55,378 bases of DNA from positions 1 to 55,378 of the forward strand of contig JAMOPJ010000017.1 of assembly GCA_027064525.1 (NCBI GenBank). The letters run 5' to 3'. The stretch is from Archaeoglobaceae archaeon. Its GTDB lineage: Archaea; Halobacteriota; Archaeoglobi; Archaeoglobales; Archaeoglobaceae. Shown in pieces: positions 1-8,535 of this stretch (position 1 is its first letter; each line of letters begins with the position of its first letter). The translations under genes and the position numbers were made by a program. The notes below the pieces were generated by a model. It had not been told where the DNA came from. It saw nothing but the letters and a program-made list of their open reading frames with translations, and ran no database searches.

Positions 1-8
1 TATATCTC

Positions 9-170
9 TTAAATAATCCAGATTCTAACGCTATCTTCTCTAATCCCTCTAACTTCTCCCTTAAATCCATAATGTAGTAAATTATTACTACCCCATATAA
101 ATCTTTCTGTTAAAGGGTCAGCACCTTTAGGCGAACCGAAAAATTCAAATACTTTTGAATATATATTCAT
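9..170 (-). CDS. possible 53-residue protein or gene remnant
   Basis: A 53-codon frame starts at an ATG (168-170, complement) and stops at TAA (9-11). Its composition is rich in Phe, Gly and Trp, with stretches such as FIWGSNNLLHYGF, and looks coding-like, but I recognise no family. A second leftward frame starts at base 70 (MDLREKLEGLEK...) and runs off the window edge. It has a TATA-like stretch (ATTTATAT, about bases 98-105, complement) at a suitable distance. The two frames overlap, so at most one is likely to be real, or the longer one is a decayed remnant. Homology of each translation would decide. Confidence 0.3.
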   Translation of the reverse strand: MNIYSKVFEFFGSPKGADPLTERFIWGSNNLLHYGFKGEVRGIREDSVRIWII

Positions 171-195
171 TATTGTGTGGGGTAAAGATAGAGGA

Positions 196-489
196 ATGGG
201 TAAAGGTAGGATGAGAAGAAGAAGGATGAGGTGCAGATGGAACAGAGGATGGTTCAGATTTCAGTTGCCATCGATAAGACTGCCTACGGTGGGTTTTCCA
301 AGAAAAATAGAAGACGAAAAGGTTCGGCTGATTTACGAACTCTTGCCCAAGAGAGACTGCGGTGCTTGTGGATACGATAGCTGTTACGAGTGTGCAATTG
401 CGATAGCCAATGGCGAAGCCCCGCCAGACGCTTGCAGGATCGTTGGTAAGAAGGTTGCTCCTCAGATAGAGAAGATATTGAAGTATTGA
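196..489 (+). CDS. small 4Fe-4S cluster-binding protein
   Basis: The C-terminal half carries Cys-x2-Cys-x4-Cys-x16-Cys (CGACGYDSC...DAC, about residues 55-80), the pattern of the small Fe-S domain found in corrinoid/acetyl-CoA pathway and electron-transfer proteins (PF04060-like). The N-terminus is very basic (GKGRMRRRRMRCR), which may bind nucleic acid or anchor to a partner; this is inference. An in-frame GTG at 175 would add seven residues. I prefer ATG 196 because the TATA-like AATATATAT at 159-167 puts the transcript start near 190. The next small gene begins 16 bases downstream behind GAGGTGA, so the two are probably one operon. The exact electron donor or acceptor is unknown. Confidence 0.7.
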   Translation: MGKGRMRRRRMRCRWNRGWFRFQLPSIRLPTVGFPRKIEDEKVRLIYELLPKRDCGACGYDSCYECAIAIANGEAPPDACRIVGKKVAPQIEKILKY

Positions 490-505
490 TATTGAGGTGA
501 TGTGT

Positions 506-742
506 ATGTGGTGGAGGTGGAAGAAGTATCCCGGATTTGGGCCTTGGAGTCATCTCCCACCTTGGGAAAGGCCGGGCTGGAAGTTCGGAAGAGGCAGGTG
601 CTGGTGGTTCTTCGCTCAGCCTGAACAGTTTGATCTGAGCAAAGAGGAAGAGCTGAGAATGCTTGAGGAGATGGAGAAATTCTTGGAGGAAGAGCTTAGG
701 ATGATCAGAAAGAGAATAGAGGAGTTGAAGAGAGAGCGCTGA
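506..742 (+). CDS. small Trp/Gly/Pro-rich protein with C-terminal helix (DUF5320-like)
   Basis: The first half is unusually rich in aromatic residues, Pro and Gly (MWWRWKKYPGFGPWSHLPPW). The second half (about residues 40-78) is a highly charged predicted coiled coil of Glu, Lys, Leu and Arg. This layout resembles DUF5320 proteins, which often sit beside small Fe-S or NifX-like proteins in anaerobic archaea and bacteria; that assignment is by pattern only. In-frame starts occur at GTG 497, ATG 500 and ATG 506; GAGGTGA at 494-500 favours 506. It follows the Fe-S protein closely and its stop abuts the convergent flavoprotein gene. Function unknown. Confidence 0.65.
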   Translation: MWWRWKKYPGFGPWSHLPPWERPGWKFGRGRCWWFFAQPEQFDLSKEEELRMLEEMEKFLEEELRMIRKRIEELKRER

Positions 743-1639
743 TCAACCTTCGAACATCATCCTTATGTATTTGGCCCTCAGCTCGGGAGGAGATTCCACG
801 AGTATATCCAAAGCCTTTCGCTGGAGTTGAATCTGCTGGGGAATTTGTGTTTTTTCGAATTCCTCTTTAAAATTTCCTCCTTCCCTTATCGCCGTCGCCA
901 AAGAGTAGGCTGAGGCTATCGAAGGCCTTATACCTTCGCAGGTTATTGGATAAACAGCTCCCAACGCCTCGCCTATCACGTAGTAGTCTTCTTTGGAGTA
1001 TAGCTCATCTTTAATTCCACCCACGTATATGAATGCTGATCCCTTCTTCACGACATCACAGTTCAATCTGTCCACGAACCTATCCAAAAGAGATTTGAGC
1101 TCTTTGTAGCTCAGAAATCCACCCACTCCAACGTTTGCGAGATCTCCGTATGGGAATATCCAGTAGTATCCTACGAAGTCTCTCGTCCAGAACAGTTTCA
1201 TGACATCACTCTCAACTTCTAAGTTGCGAACGAGATATTGGAGGGCGAGCATCTTGTCACTCTTGTGGAAATAGTGCCCCGTAGCTACGACCTTCAACCC
1301 TTTCGGGAGATCTTCTGGCTTGACCTTCCTTCGAAGTTCAACATCTACACCCTCAAGTAGCCATTTGATTAAAGCCTTCTTATCGATTATGTATCCAAGC
1401 GGGTCTGCCGAGTTCTCTCCTATCTTCGAACCATCGAGATATATCTCGCACCTTTTTATCTCGTTCAGAATAACATCCTTGGGAATTTTGAGGTATTCTT
1501 CGACTTCCCTAAGGACACCACATGCGCACGGCTTAAGCCCGACATCTCTCCGAGCTTCGTAAACAATCACATCAAAATCATCCTTCAAGTAGTATGCGAG
1601 CGATGCTCCTGCGATTCCCGCACCGATTATTTGAATCAT
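743..1639 (-). CDS. geranylgeranyl reductase-family FAD-dependent oxidoreductase
   Basis: The N-terminus is a Rossmann FAD-binding motif (GAGIAG, residues 6-11) with the acidic ribose-binding residue E28. Further on come a CACGV segment (38-42) and the FPYGDLANVGVGG stretch, all typical of the geranylgeranyl/digeranylgeranyl reductase family. Members saturate isoprenoid chains of archaeal lipids or reduce other polyprenyl groups. At 298 residues it is shorter than the usual 390-450 of the main lipid-saturating enzymes, so it may be a divergent paralogue acting on another substrate such as a quinone or polyprenol. It is probably monocistronic; the phosphoesterase gene upstream is on the same strand about 35 bases away and may be cotranscribed. 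Confidence 0.75.
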   Translation of the reverse strand: MIQIIGAGIAGASLAYYLKDDFDVIVYEARRDVGLKPCACGVLREVEEYLKIPKDVILNEIKRCEIYLDGSKIGENSADPLGYIIDKKALIKWLLEGVDVELRRKVKPEDLPKGLKVVATGHYFHKSDKMLALQYLVRNLEVESDVMKLFWTRDFVGYYWIFPYGDLANVGVGGFLSYKELKSLLDRFVDRLNCDVVKKGSAFIYVGGIKDELYSKEDYYVIGEALGAVYPITCEGIRPSIASAYSLATAIREGGNFKEEFEKTQIPQQIQLQRKALDILVESPPELRAKYIRMMFEG

Positions 1640-1674
1640 AGACTACGGATGGTCCGGAAATTAAAAAATGTTTT

Positions 1675-2346
1675 TCAGATGCCTTCATATAGTCTGAAGC
1701 ATAGGAATTCTGGGAGTCCAGCTTTCATCACCGCATCGCAGACCTCATCGATGTCGTATTCCACCCTTCTCAGAATTGCCTTACCGCTTTCGGTGTCGAA
1801 GATGGCGAAAGCTGAACGAGGATCTCCATCTCTTGGCTGTCCAACACTACCGGGATTGAGGAAAAAGCGACCGTCGATGTTCTTTAGGAACTGGATGTGA
1901 GTATGTCCAACTACGATATTCTTTTCGAACATCCTCACAAAATCGATGATGATCGGGTCTTCGGGAAATAGGTAGATCTCAAATGCTGTTTCATCTTCAG
2001 CAGGAGCACCGTGATATATGTTGAACCACTCAGTTTCGATCTTTATCGGAAGCTTCGACAGCCATTCTAAGTATTCCTTTCTGATATGTCTTCTCGTCCA
2101 CCTTCCCGCTTCTTCGGCGTATGGATTGAATCCTGAGAAGTCGTTGTTCGCAACGGCATAATCATGATTTCCCATTACGCTCTCTATCTCTTCTTTGATG
2201 AATATTTCGATGACCTCATTCGGAAAGGGATAGTAGCCGACCACATCTCCGGCACAGTATATCTTGTCGCAGTGGTTGAGTTCGTCGAGAACCGTTTCGA
2301 GTGCTATTAGATTTCCGTGGATGTCCGAAATGAGTCCTATCTTCAT
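1675..2346 (-). CDS. calcineurin-like metallophosphoesterase (YfcE/MJ0936 type)
   Basis: The metal-binding motifs of the superfamily are all present: D-x-H (SDIHGN, residues 7-12), GDxxGY (33-37), GNHD (59-62), an H-x-x region near residue 112 and GHTH (147-150). The family hydrolyses phosphodiesters or phosphomonoesters with two bound metal ions in the cytoplasm. Length (223) fits the family. The substrate cannot be told from sequence. The start ATG at 2346 lies just downstream of an AT-rich promoter region (CTTTATAATG on the complement, about 2365). A second, shorter paralogue lies at 34174-34656. Confidence 0.85.
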   Translation of the reverse strand: MKIGLISDIHGNLIALETVLDELNHCDKIYCAGDVVGYYPFPNEVIEIFIKEEIESVMGNHDYAVANNDFSGFNPYAEEAGRWTRRHIRKEYLEWLSKLPIKIETEWFNIYHGAPAEDETAFEIYLFPEDPIIIDFVRMFEKNIVVGHTHIQFLKNIDGRFFLNPGSVGQPRDGDPRSAFAIFDTESGKAILRRVEYDIDEVCDAVMKAGLPEFLCFRLYEGI

Positions 2347-2469
2347 GTAAGTAAATAAAACGTTACATTATAAAGAATTGGCTAATCTCACGACTTTGTC
2401 ACATCAGTTTTTGATTGTTATTCAAATAAATTTAAATATCAATTTGGTATATTTTCATTGGTGATAACC

Positions 2470-2817
2470 ATGTGCGTGGAGTTGAGTGAGTTGTATAAGT
2501 ATTCTGTGTGCGAATCTGGAGATGCCATCGAGCTGAGGTTGTATGAGAACAGAGAAGGGAAAGAGAAGGATTTCGATTGGGGCGTTGCTGGAGAGATAAT
2601 AGCGAGGAGGGTTGAGAAATTAGGTGGTGTCGTGTGTGCCTGCTACTCACCAACACTTCAGCGCCTTTGCGTAAAGATCTGTAAGAAGGCTGAGGGTTTG
2701 GAGGCTACAGTTAGGGCTATCCTCGACATAGCGAGCGAGGTCATGGCACAGTGCATGACTCCAGCCGGCAAAGCCAAGCTCGTTCTCGATGAGTATGGAA
2801 TTCAGCCAGTTTCCTAA
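2470..2817 (+). CDS. hypothetical cysteine-containing protein
   Basis: A compact protein of about 115 residues with several cysteines (MCVELSE, CACYSP, CVKICKK, QCMTP). The Cys residues could bind a metal or form disulfides, but no known motif is complete. ATG 2470 is preceded by GGTGATAA at 2460-2467, a good ribosome-binding site; in-frame TTG 2458 and GTG 2461 are less likely. An AAATTTAAATATC stretch near 2431-2441 is a plausible TATA region. It stands alone between a divergent phosphoesterase and alaS. I do not recognise the family; it may be lineage-restricted. Confidence 0.6.
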   Translation: MCVELSELYKYSVCESGDAIELRLYENREGKEKDFDWGVAGEIIARRVEKLGGVVCACYSPTLQRLCVKICKKAEGLEATVRAILDIASEVMAQCMTPAGKAKLVLDEYGIQPVS

Positions 2818-2897
2818 TTTTTTATCGTTCGCTTTTTGGCCGTTCTGCTCATTCAATATCCAAAAGTATTAAAAGATCTTAGGGTTCAGATGGCTTG

Positions 2898-5609
2898 ATG
2901 CTCGACGAGGAGTATTTGGACATCACGTTTCTCAAGGAGAACGGCTTCGTTAGAAAGAGATGTCCGCTTTGCGGTAAGCACTTCTGGACTGCAGATGAAA
3001 GCAGAGAGATCTGCGGAGATCCCCCTTGCGGGAGTTACGAATTCATAGGAAATCCAATCTTCAAGCGGAAGTTCACGCTGGATGAGATGAGAGAATTTTA
3101 TCTGAGCTTCTTCGAAAAGAGGGGGCATGCGAGAGTTGGGAGGTATCCGGTCGTTGCTAGGTGGAGAGACGACATATATCTTACGATAGCATCCATTGCA
3201 GACTTCCAGCCGTTCGTCACTTCAGGCATTGCACCACCACCAGCCAACCCGCTCACGATTTCTCAGCCATGCATAAGGATGGACGACCTCGATTCTGTTG
3301 GGAGAACGGGCAGACACCTAACGCTATTTGAGATGATGGCTCATCACGCTTTTAACTATCCCAACCAGCACGTTTATTGGAAAAACGAAACGGTTCAGTA
3401 TTGCACGGAACTTTTGGAGGAATTGGGTGTTCCCAAGGAGAAGATCGTTTACAAGGAGGAGCCTTGGGTCGGAGGAGGAAATGCCGGACCTTGCTTGGAG
3501 GCTATAGTTGGGGGAATAGAGCTCGCTACGCTCGTTTTCATGAACTTGGTTGAGGATGAAAACGGAGACATCGAGCTGAAAGGTGCGAGATTCAGAAAGA
3601 TGGAGAACTACATTGTAGACACTGGCTATGGCTTGGAGAGGTTCGTCTGGGCGAGTCAGGGAACTCCAACGGTTTACGATGCCATATTTCCAGAGGTCGT
3701 TGAGGCCATAATCGAGAACAGTAACGCACCAGAGAGGGATGAAGAAGCTGAGAGGATAATCGCCGAAAGCTCGAAGCTTGCGGGAATAATGGGAGAGCTT
3801 AGGGGGGAGAAGCTCCTAGAGATGAGAAGTAAAGTGGCGGACAAATTGGGAATAAGCTTGGAACAGCTTGAGAACATTGTCGTGCCAATGGAGAAGGTTT
3901 ATGCCTTGGCGGATCATACGAGGGCAATTCTGTTCATGCTCGGAGATGGCTTGGTTCCTTCAAACGCTGGGGCTGGCTATTTGGCGAGATTGATGATAAG
4001 GAGAAGTCTTAGGCTTGCGGAAGAGCTCGAATTAACCATTACGCTCTTCGATTTAGTTGAACTGCATAGAAAACTGCTCAAGGTTTTCGAGTTTGAGGTT
4101 CCAATGGAGATAATTCACGAAATCTTGGAGCTTGAAGAAGAGAGGTATAGGAAGACTATATCCAAGGGTATAAAGCTCGTTGAGAGAGTTATTCAGAAAA
4201 AGAAGATGATAGGGAAGGATGATTTGGTGGAGTTCTATGACTCACATGGAATCCCACCGGAGCTCGTTGTGAAGATCGCTGAAGAGAGAGGTGTTGAAGT
4301 TGAGATGCCTAAAGACTTCTACGCTGAACTTGCGAGCAGGCATGCAAAAGCTGAGAGGAAGAAGAAAGAGAAGTTGCTGGAGAAGGAGTATCCGAAGACT
4401 GAGAAGCTCTACTACGATCAGCCCAAGCTGTTCGAGTTCGATGCGGAGGTTTTGGGTGTTGAGAAAGATTTCGTTATCTTGGATCGCTCTGCGTTCTATC
4501 CAGAGAGCGGAGGTCAAGATTACGACACCGGTCATCTTGTCGTGAATGGGAGTAAAGTAGGAGTCACAGCGGTATTTGAAGAGGACGGGGTTGTTCTGCA
4601 CAAGGTTGAAGATCCTTCGAAGTTCGAGGTTGGAGTAAAAGTGAAGGGAATCATCAATGCCGAGAGAAGACTGAGGCACACGAGACATCACTCTGCAACG
4701 CACATCCTTCTGCACGTTCTGAGGAACAAACTTGGAGCTCACGTCTGGCAGGCTGGAGCGAGGAAGGAGTTTGCCAAGGCGAGGTTGGATATCACCCACT
4801 ACAAGAGACCGAGTGAGGAGGAAATTAGGGAGATTGAGAAGCTTGCGAACGCCGAAGTCCTTGCTAATAAGCCGATCAGCTGGGAGTGGATGGACAGAAT
4901 TAAGGCTGAGAAGATATACGGCTTTAGGCTATACCAAGGAGGAGTCCCGCCGGGAAGGGAAATAAGGATTGTGAGAGTTGGAGATGATGTTCAAGCTTGC
5001 GGTGGAACTCATTGCAATAGCACAGGCGAGATAGGACTGATCAAAATCACGAAGGTTGAGTCGATTCAGGATGGTGTCATAAGGTTTGAGTTCTGTGCTG
5101 GAGAGGCTGCCTTAGATTACATCGCTCAGCAAGAGAGTTTGCTCAGAAGAGCGAGCGATATCTTGAGAGTCGAGCCTGCGAAGCTTCCTCAGACTGTTGA
5201 GAGATTCTTCGAGGAGTGGAAGGAAAGGGGAAAGGAGGTAGAGAAGCTTAAGGAAGAAATAGCAAAGCTGAAAGCGGAGATGTTGATAGCTAAAGCCGAA
5301 GAGTTCGACTCGATAAAGGTCGTTGCAGAAGTGATCAATGCGGACATGAGGGAGCTCATAAAGCTTGGCGAAGTTTTAGCTGATAAGGGATGTGTAGGAT
5401 GCTTGATGAGTCCAGAGGGGAAGGTTCGGGTTGTAACGTTTAGCGGTGTTGAGAGGGTAGATGCGAGAGAGCTTATGAAGGAGATAGGAAGACACATAAA
5501 GGGGAGCGGAGGAGGAAAACCAAAAATAGCTCAGGGAGCTGGGCAGAAGACTCTAAGCAAGGATGAGCTGATGAACATAATATTCAGCTACCTCAGCAGA
5601 GTTATATGA
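2898..5609 (+). CDS. alaS: alanyl-tRNA synthetase, archaeal type
   Basis: Charges tRNA-Ala with alanine. Archaeal features are visible: an N-terminal Cys-rich zinc-ribbon segment (CPLCGKHFW...CGDPPC, about residues 20-43), the class II catalytic core (GxGNAGPCxE near 195), the editing-domain metal sites HHSATH and CGGTHCNSTG, and a C-terminal oligomerisation domain with a charged coiled coil (EVEKLKEEIAKLKAE). About 903 residues is typical for archaea. ATG 2898 is preferred over the adjoining TTG 2895; a TATA-like AAGTATTAAAAGATC lies at about 2865-2879. The stop overlaps the start of the following ABC ATPase (ATGA), so the three downstream genes are translationally linked to alaS. Confidence 0.95.
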   Translation: MLDEEYLDITFLKENGFVRKRCPLCGKHFWTADESREICGDPPCGSYEFIGNPIFKRKFTLDEMREFYLSFFEKRGHARVGRYPVVARWRDDIYLTIASIADFQPFVTSGIAPPPANPLTISQPCIRMDDLDSVGRTGRHLTLFEMMAHHAFNYPNQHVYWKNETVQYCTELLEELGVPKEKIVYKEEPWVGGGNAGPCLEAIVGGIELATLVFMNLVEDENGDIELKGARFRKMENYIVDTGYGLERFVWASQGTPTVYDAIFPEVVEAIIENSNAPERDEEAERIIAESSKLAGIMGELRGEKLLEMRSKVADKLGISLEQLENIVVPMEKVYALADHTRAILFMLGDGLVPSNAGAGYLARLMIRRSLRLAEELELTITLFDLVELHRKLLKVFEFEVPMEIIHEILELEEERYRKTISKGIKLVERVIQKKKMIGKDDLVEFYDSHGIPPELVVKIAEERGVEVEMPKDFYAELASRHAKAERKKKEKLLEKEYPKTEKLYYDQPKLFEFDAEVLGVEKDFVILDRSAFYPESGGQDYDTGHLVVNGSKVGVTAVFEEDGVVLHKVEDPSKFEVGVKVKGIINAERRLRHTRHHSATHILLHVLRNKLGAHVWQAGARKEFAKARLDITHYKRPSEEEIREIEKLANAEVLANKPISWEWMDRIKAEKIYGFRLYQGGVPPGREIRIVRVGDDVQACGGTHCNSTGEIGLIKITKVESIQDGVIRFEFCAGEAALDYIAQQESLLRRASDILRVEPAKLPQTVERFFEEWKERGKEVEKLKEEIAKLKAEMLIAKAEEFDSIKVVAEVINADMRELIKLGEVLADKGCVGCLMSPEGKVRVVTFSGVERVDARELMKEIGRHIKGSGGGKPKIAQGAGQKTLSKDELMNIIFSYLSRVI

Positions 5610-6292
5610 GAGCGGTAGAGCTCAAAGATGTCGTAAAGAGATTCGGAAACTTTAAGGCTTTGGATGGGATTAGCTTGGCGATAGAAGAGAAGGAATCCGT
5701 TGCTCTGCTTGGCCCGAACGGAGCGGGAAAGACGACGATAGTTAAGCTGATAAGTGGCCTGCTTAAGCCCACCAAAGGAATCGTAAAGGTTTTCGGCGAG
5801 AGCCCTTGGAAGAACTACGGAGTTAAAAGGATGATGGGCATTGTATCTCATAACACTTTCCTATACGACGATCTCACGGCTTACGAGAATCTTCAATTTT
5901 ATTGCAAGCTTTATGATGCGGATGAAAACAAAATAGATGAGCTCTTGGAATTCTTTGGACTGAAGGATAGAAAACACGATCTTGTCAGGAACTTCTCAAG
6001 AGGGATGAAGCAGAGGCTTTCGATAGCCAGAGCGATTCTGCACGATCCTCCTCTTCTAATTTTAGATGAACCTACGGCTGGATTGGACATAGAGGGGCAG
6101 AAGGAGCTCATGGAGTTCATCTCTGAAGTTGGAAGGGAGAAGACGATCCTGTTCACCACACACAACGTTAGGGAAGCAGAGGAGATATGCGATAAGGTTG
6201 CGATAATCTGCAAGGGAAGACTCGTCCACTTTGGGGAGATCAAAAGTGACCTTGAGGAATTGTATCTGAGGGTCGTCTATGAAAGCGTTTGA
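5606..6292 (+). CDS. ABC transporter ATP-binding protein, CcmA-like
   Basis: Full ABC ATPase: Walker A GPNGAGKTT (36-44), Q-loop region (VSHNTF), signature FSRGMKQR, Walker B LLILDEPTAGLD and H-loop TTHN. The length (228) matches stand-alone ATPases of ABC-2/CcmB exporters. It overlaps alaS upstream by four bases and its partner permease downstream by 14 bases, so the three form one operon. The partner resembles CcmB, suggesting export linked to cytochrome c maturation (heme delivery), with the caveat that the ATPase itself is not specific. The placement with alaS is probably a transcriptional convenience rather than a functional link. Confidence 0.85.
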   Translation: MRAVELKDVVKRFGNFKALDGISLAIEEKESVALLGPNGAGKTTIVKLISGLLKPTKGIVKVFGESPWKNYGVKRMMGIVSHNTFLYDDLTAYENLQFYCKLYDADENKIDELLEFFGLKDRKHDLVRNFSRGMKQRLSIARAILHDPPLLILDEPTAGLDIEGQKELMEFISEVGREKTILFTTHNVREAEEICDKVAIICKGRLVHFGEIKSDLEELYLRVVYESV

Positions 6293-6932
6293 GATCGCTA
6301 AGAAAGATCTCAGAATCGAGTTCAGGACGAAGGGAACTCTTAACCTCATGATCCTCTTTGCACTCATAACTTCTATGATGTTCTCGGTCTCGATCCCGGT
6401 GAGCCTTGCTGAGAGAACCGCTCCTTCACTGCTTTGGCTCGTATTCCTGTTTGTGGGAATGCTCGGATATAGTAGAGCTTTTCTGAGGGAGGTGGAGACG
6501 GAAACGCTCGACGGTCTTAAGATATCACCCATCGCCCCAACGAGCGTTCTGATCGGAAAGATAATATACAATCTCGTTCTGATGATTATGATCGAAGTCA
6601 TAGTCTTACCGATATTCGTCGGGTTGTTCAACTTGGATGTTGCAAATCCACCTCTGATGATCCTATCCATAACGCTTGGAAACTTGGGCTTCGTTATAGT
6701 TGTCTCTTCACTATCGATCTTGGTTATAAAGTCTAAAATGAGGGAGATGCTTCTTCCAGTTTTAATATTTCCCGTAGTTTTTCCTATAATAACATCCACG
6801 ATCTTAGCCGTTAGAAAGGCGATCTCGGGCGATATTGTAGGAATCACGAGTCCGCTTGCGCTCATATCCGGATTCAGCATTATGATGTTTGTGATTGCAT
6901 GTCTAACGTTCGAATATGCTTTTACTGATTAA
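6279..6932 (+). CDS. CcmB-like ABC transporter permease
   Basis: An integral membrane protein of 217 residues with about six hydrophobic segments after a short charged N-terminus (AFEIAKKDLRIEFRTKGT), a start typical of CcmB. CcmB with CcmA forms the membrane part of the system I cytochrome c maturation complex that releases heme-loaded CcmE. No ccmC, ccmE or ccmF is present nearby, so the rest of the pathway would be elsewhere. It overlaps the ATPase gene by 14 bases. Alternative: a general ABC-2 type exporter. Confidence 0.75.
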   Translation: MKAFEIAKKDLRIEFRTKGTLNLMILFALITSMMFSVSIPVSLAERTAPSLLWLVFLFVGMLGYSRAFLREVETETLDGLKISPIAPTSVLIGKIIYNLVLMIMIEVIVLPIFVGLFNLDVANPPLMILSITLGNLGFVIVVSSLSILVIKSKMREMLLPVLIFPVVFPIITSTILAVRKAISGDIVGITSPLALISGFSIMMFVIACLTFEYAFTD

Positions 6933-7000
6933 ACAATCTTTTTCAGAAGTTATACAGAAAGTATTACAAAACAAAATACATAGAAATTACATGTAGGAAA

Positions 7001-7010
7001 TTTTTATAAG
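7001..7010 (+). promoter_or_regulatory. TATA box for the 7037 gene
   Basis: TTTTTATAAG lies about 30 bases before ATG 7037, giving a predicted transcript start near 7032 and a leader of only a few bases. This is the usual archaeal spacing, read directly from the sequence. Confidence 0.6.
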
Positions 7011-7036
7011 CAGATGTGTCGAACTGAGCATATCGT

Positions 7037-7693
7037 ATGTCAACTGTATTCGCAAAGATCTTACCAACTCTGAACGGTATGAGGACAAGGATAGTTTGCA
7101 AACAACCGTTCGTTAGGGATGCGATTTTAGCGCAGATAATATTGCCATACTTTTCAGACAAAAGAATATTTATAATTCTTTATTCAGAAGCATTATATAG
7201 AAAATTCATGAGATTTATTGAAAACATCCTCGTAAAGTTTCCCGAGCTAAATCCGATAATTCGCGAATTGAACGTGATAAAGGTGGGAAAGAGGCTTGAA
7301 TGTAAGTTTGGTAACCTCTTTGCTTTTGTAGAGCAGGGAAATCCGCTTGAAGAATGTTGCGAGCTCGTTCGATGTTTAGAAGGACTGAGTAGAGATGACG
7401 TTTTAATCATGCACGCAAGCATGGGATTCTTCTTCGAGCTCTTAGGTGATGTAAGGGAGATACTCGAAATATTCAGCATACTTCCGAGCGACATAACCCT
7501 CATCGGCTTTAAGTCGGGTGAGAGAACTATGGATTCGCTCATCAACGAGCTATACGATATAATAGTTAGAATTGAGCAGGACTCCATGATCGACGACCTA
7601 CACTACGTTGTAAGCGTTGAATGGACATTTACCGATAATCTAAAGGAGTTTGGAAGGTTTAGGATTAAAAACGGAAGCTTAGCAGATCTTTAA
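7037..7693 (+). CDS. hypothetical protein, possible degenerate RecA-like fold
   Basis: A 218-residue protein with alternating hydrophobic strands and helices (RIFIILYSEALY, VLIMHASMGFF, ITLIGFKSGERT) and a C-terminal beta-rich part. The pattern suggests an alpha/beta domain like RecA/KaiC-type proteins (for example DUF257-like archaeal proteins), but no Walker A motif is present, so it should not bind ATP in the usual way. It has its own TATA box and is monocistronic. Its stop overlaps the convergent PIN-domain gene by four bases. The function is unknown and the fold assignment is tentative. Confidence 0.6.
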   Translation: MSTVFAKILPTLNGMRTRIVCKQPFVRDAILAQIILPYFSDKRIFIILYSEALYRKFMRFIENILVKFPELNPIIRELNVIKVGKRLECKFGNLFAFVEQGNPLEECCELVRCLEGLSRDDVLIMHASMGFFFELLGDVREILEIFSILPSDITLIGFKSGERTMDSLINELYDIIVRIEQDSMIDDLHYVVSVEWTFTDNLKEFGRFRIKNGSLADL

Positions 7694-8106
7694 AATATAT
7701 CTCGTATGTGAGATACCTTGACTCCCAACTTAACTAAAGTGCTGTATATCTTCTTGTCTGCGGTAACGTATATCTCTCCGATGTTATCCGAAAGGACAAC
7801 ACAAGAAGCTACGGCAAAATCGATCCCAAAATTCCTACAAACCTTAACGACTTCCGCGAGCATGTGGCCTTCTAACTTTACGGAGATGTAATTGAGATAT
7901 TCCGACGCCAGATGGACGAGCTTCGATGCTATGTCCGTTGGTATGTCGCTATCTGCGAGCTTTGCGCATACGTCGTAGATCACAACATCCGGAACCTTCA
8001 AGCTTATGCTTCCCTTTTCGAACTCTTCTCTGAGCTTTAAACACTCTTTTTCAAATTCTCCTCCTTTGATAAGCCAATTTAAGATAATTGAGGAGTCAAT
8101 GATCAT
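7690..8106 (-). CDS. PIN-domain ribonuclease toxin (VapC-like)
   Basis: The start MIIDSSIILNWL gives the first PIN aspartate (D4), and later acidic positions (FEKECLK, DFAVASC, VTADKK) complete the four-acid Mg-dependent nuclease site. VapC toxins cut specific RNAs and are neutralised by a cognate antitoxin. A small antitoxin-like gene ends two bases upstream on the same strand, the usual antitoxin-toxin order. Length (138) is standard. The RNA target cannot be predicted. Confidence 0.85.
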   Translation of the reverse strand: MIIDSSIILNWLIKGGEFEKECLKLREEFEKGSISLKVPDVVIYDVCAKLADSDIPTDIASKLVHLASEYLNYISVKLEGHMLAEVVKVCRNFGIDFAVASCVVLSDNIGEIYVTADKKIYSTLVKLGVKVSHIRDIF

Positions 8107-8108
8107 AA

Positions 8109-8306
8109 TTACGCTCCCTCAGCAAATCTATCCTTCAGATCTTCGATCTCACTCCATATCTTCTTCATTCTTTCCTTGCATATCTTATCTTCAATAGCCT
8201 TACGCAAGTATTCACTCCAATTTATTTCTATCTTGCTCATTTCCTCCTTTAACCTTTCAGGAACCCTCAACGATATGATTACGTCTTTCTTGTTCTCCTT
8301 GGCCAT
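8109..8306 (-). CDS. VapB-like antitoxin
   Basis: A 65-residue protein whose first half (DVIISLRVPERLKEEMSK) resembles the ribbon of a ribbon-helix-helix or VapB DNA-binding domain; the charged C-terminal helix would wrap the toxin. It precedes the PIN toxin by two bases. VapB-type antitoxins usually repress their own promoter; an AT-rich region with AAATATTTATATC lies upstream at about 8319-8331, but I see no clear operator repeat. Confidence 0.75.
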   Translation of the reverse strand: MAKENKKDVIISLRVPERLKEEMSKIEINWSEYLRKAIEDKICKERMKKIWSEIEDLKDRFAEGA

Positions 8307-8535
8307 ATGCTACAGGTTAAGGGTAAAAATATTTATATCTTATGATATACAGATCAGATATTATTTTTTGAACATTTTTGTATATTTATTTGTATTACCA
8401 AATGTAAATCTTAATAATATTTCGAAATAATTCAAAAAATTTAAATGTTGATGTTAACAACATATCAATACCCCGCCCGCAACCCTTTCAATTTTTTAAA
8501 CCAAAACCTTATATTGACCGTGGCAGATATTAGCT
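8307..8535. other. AT-rich intergenic region
   Basis: A divergent intergenic spacer with strongly AT-rich sequence. It should hold the leftward vapBC promoter (TATA-like stretch near 8319-8331) and the rightward promoter of the 8536 gene (CCTTATATTG near 8508-8517). No gene or strong repeat was seen; a short palindrome GTTGATGTTAACAAC is at about 8446-8460. Confidence 0.4.

Noticed and set aside
6062-6880. 272-codon frame opposite the CcmA/CcmB genes
   Set aside because: It covers a well-supported ABC operon on the other strand; a typical shadow frame.
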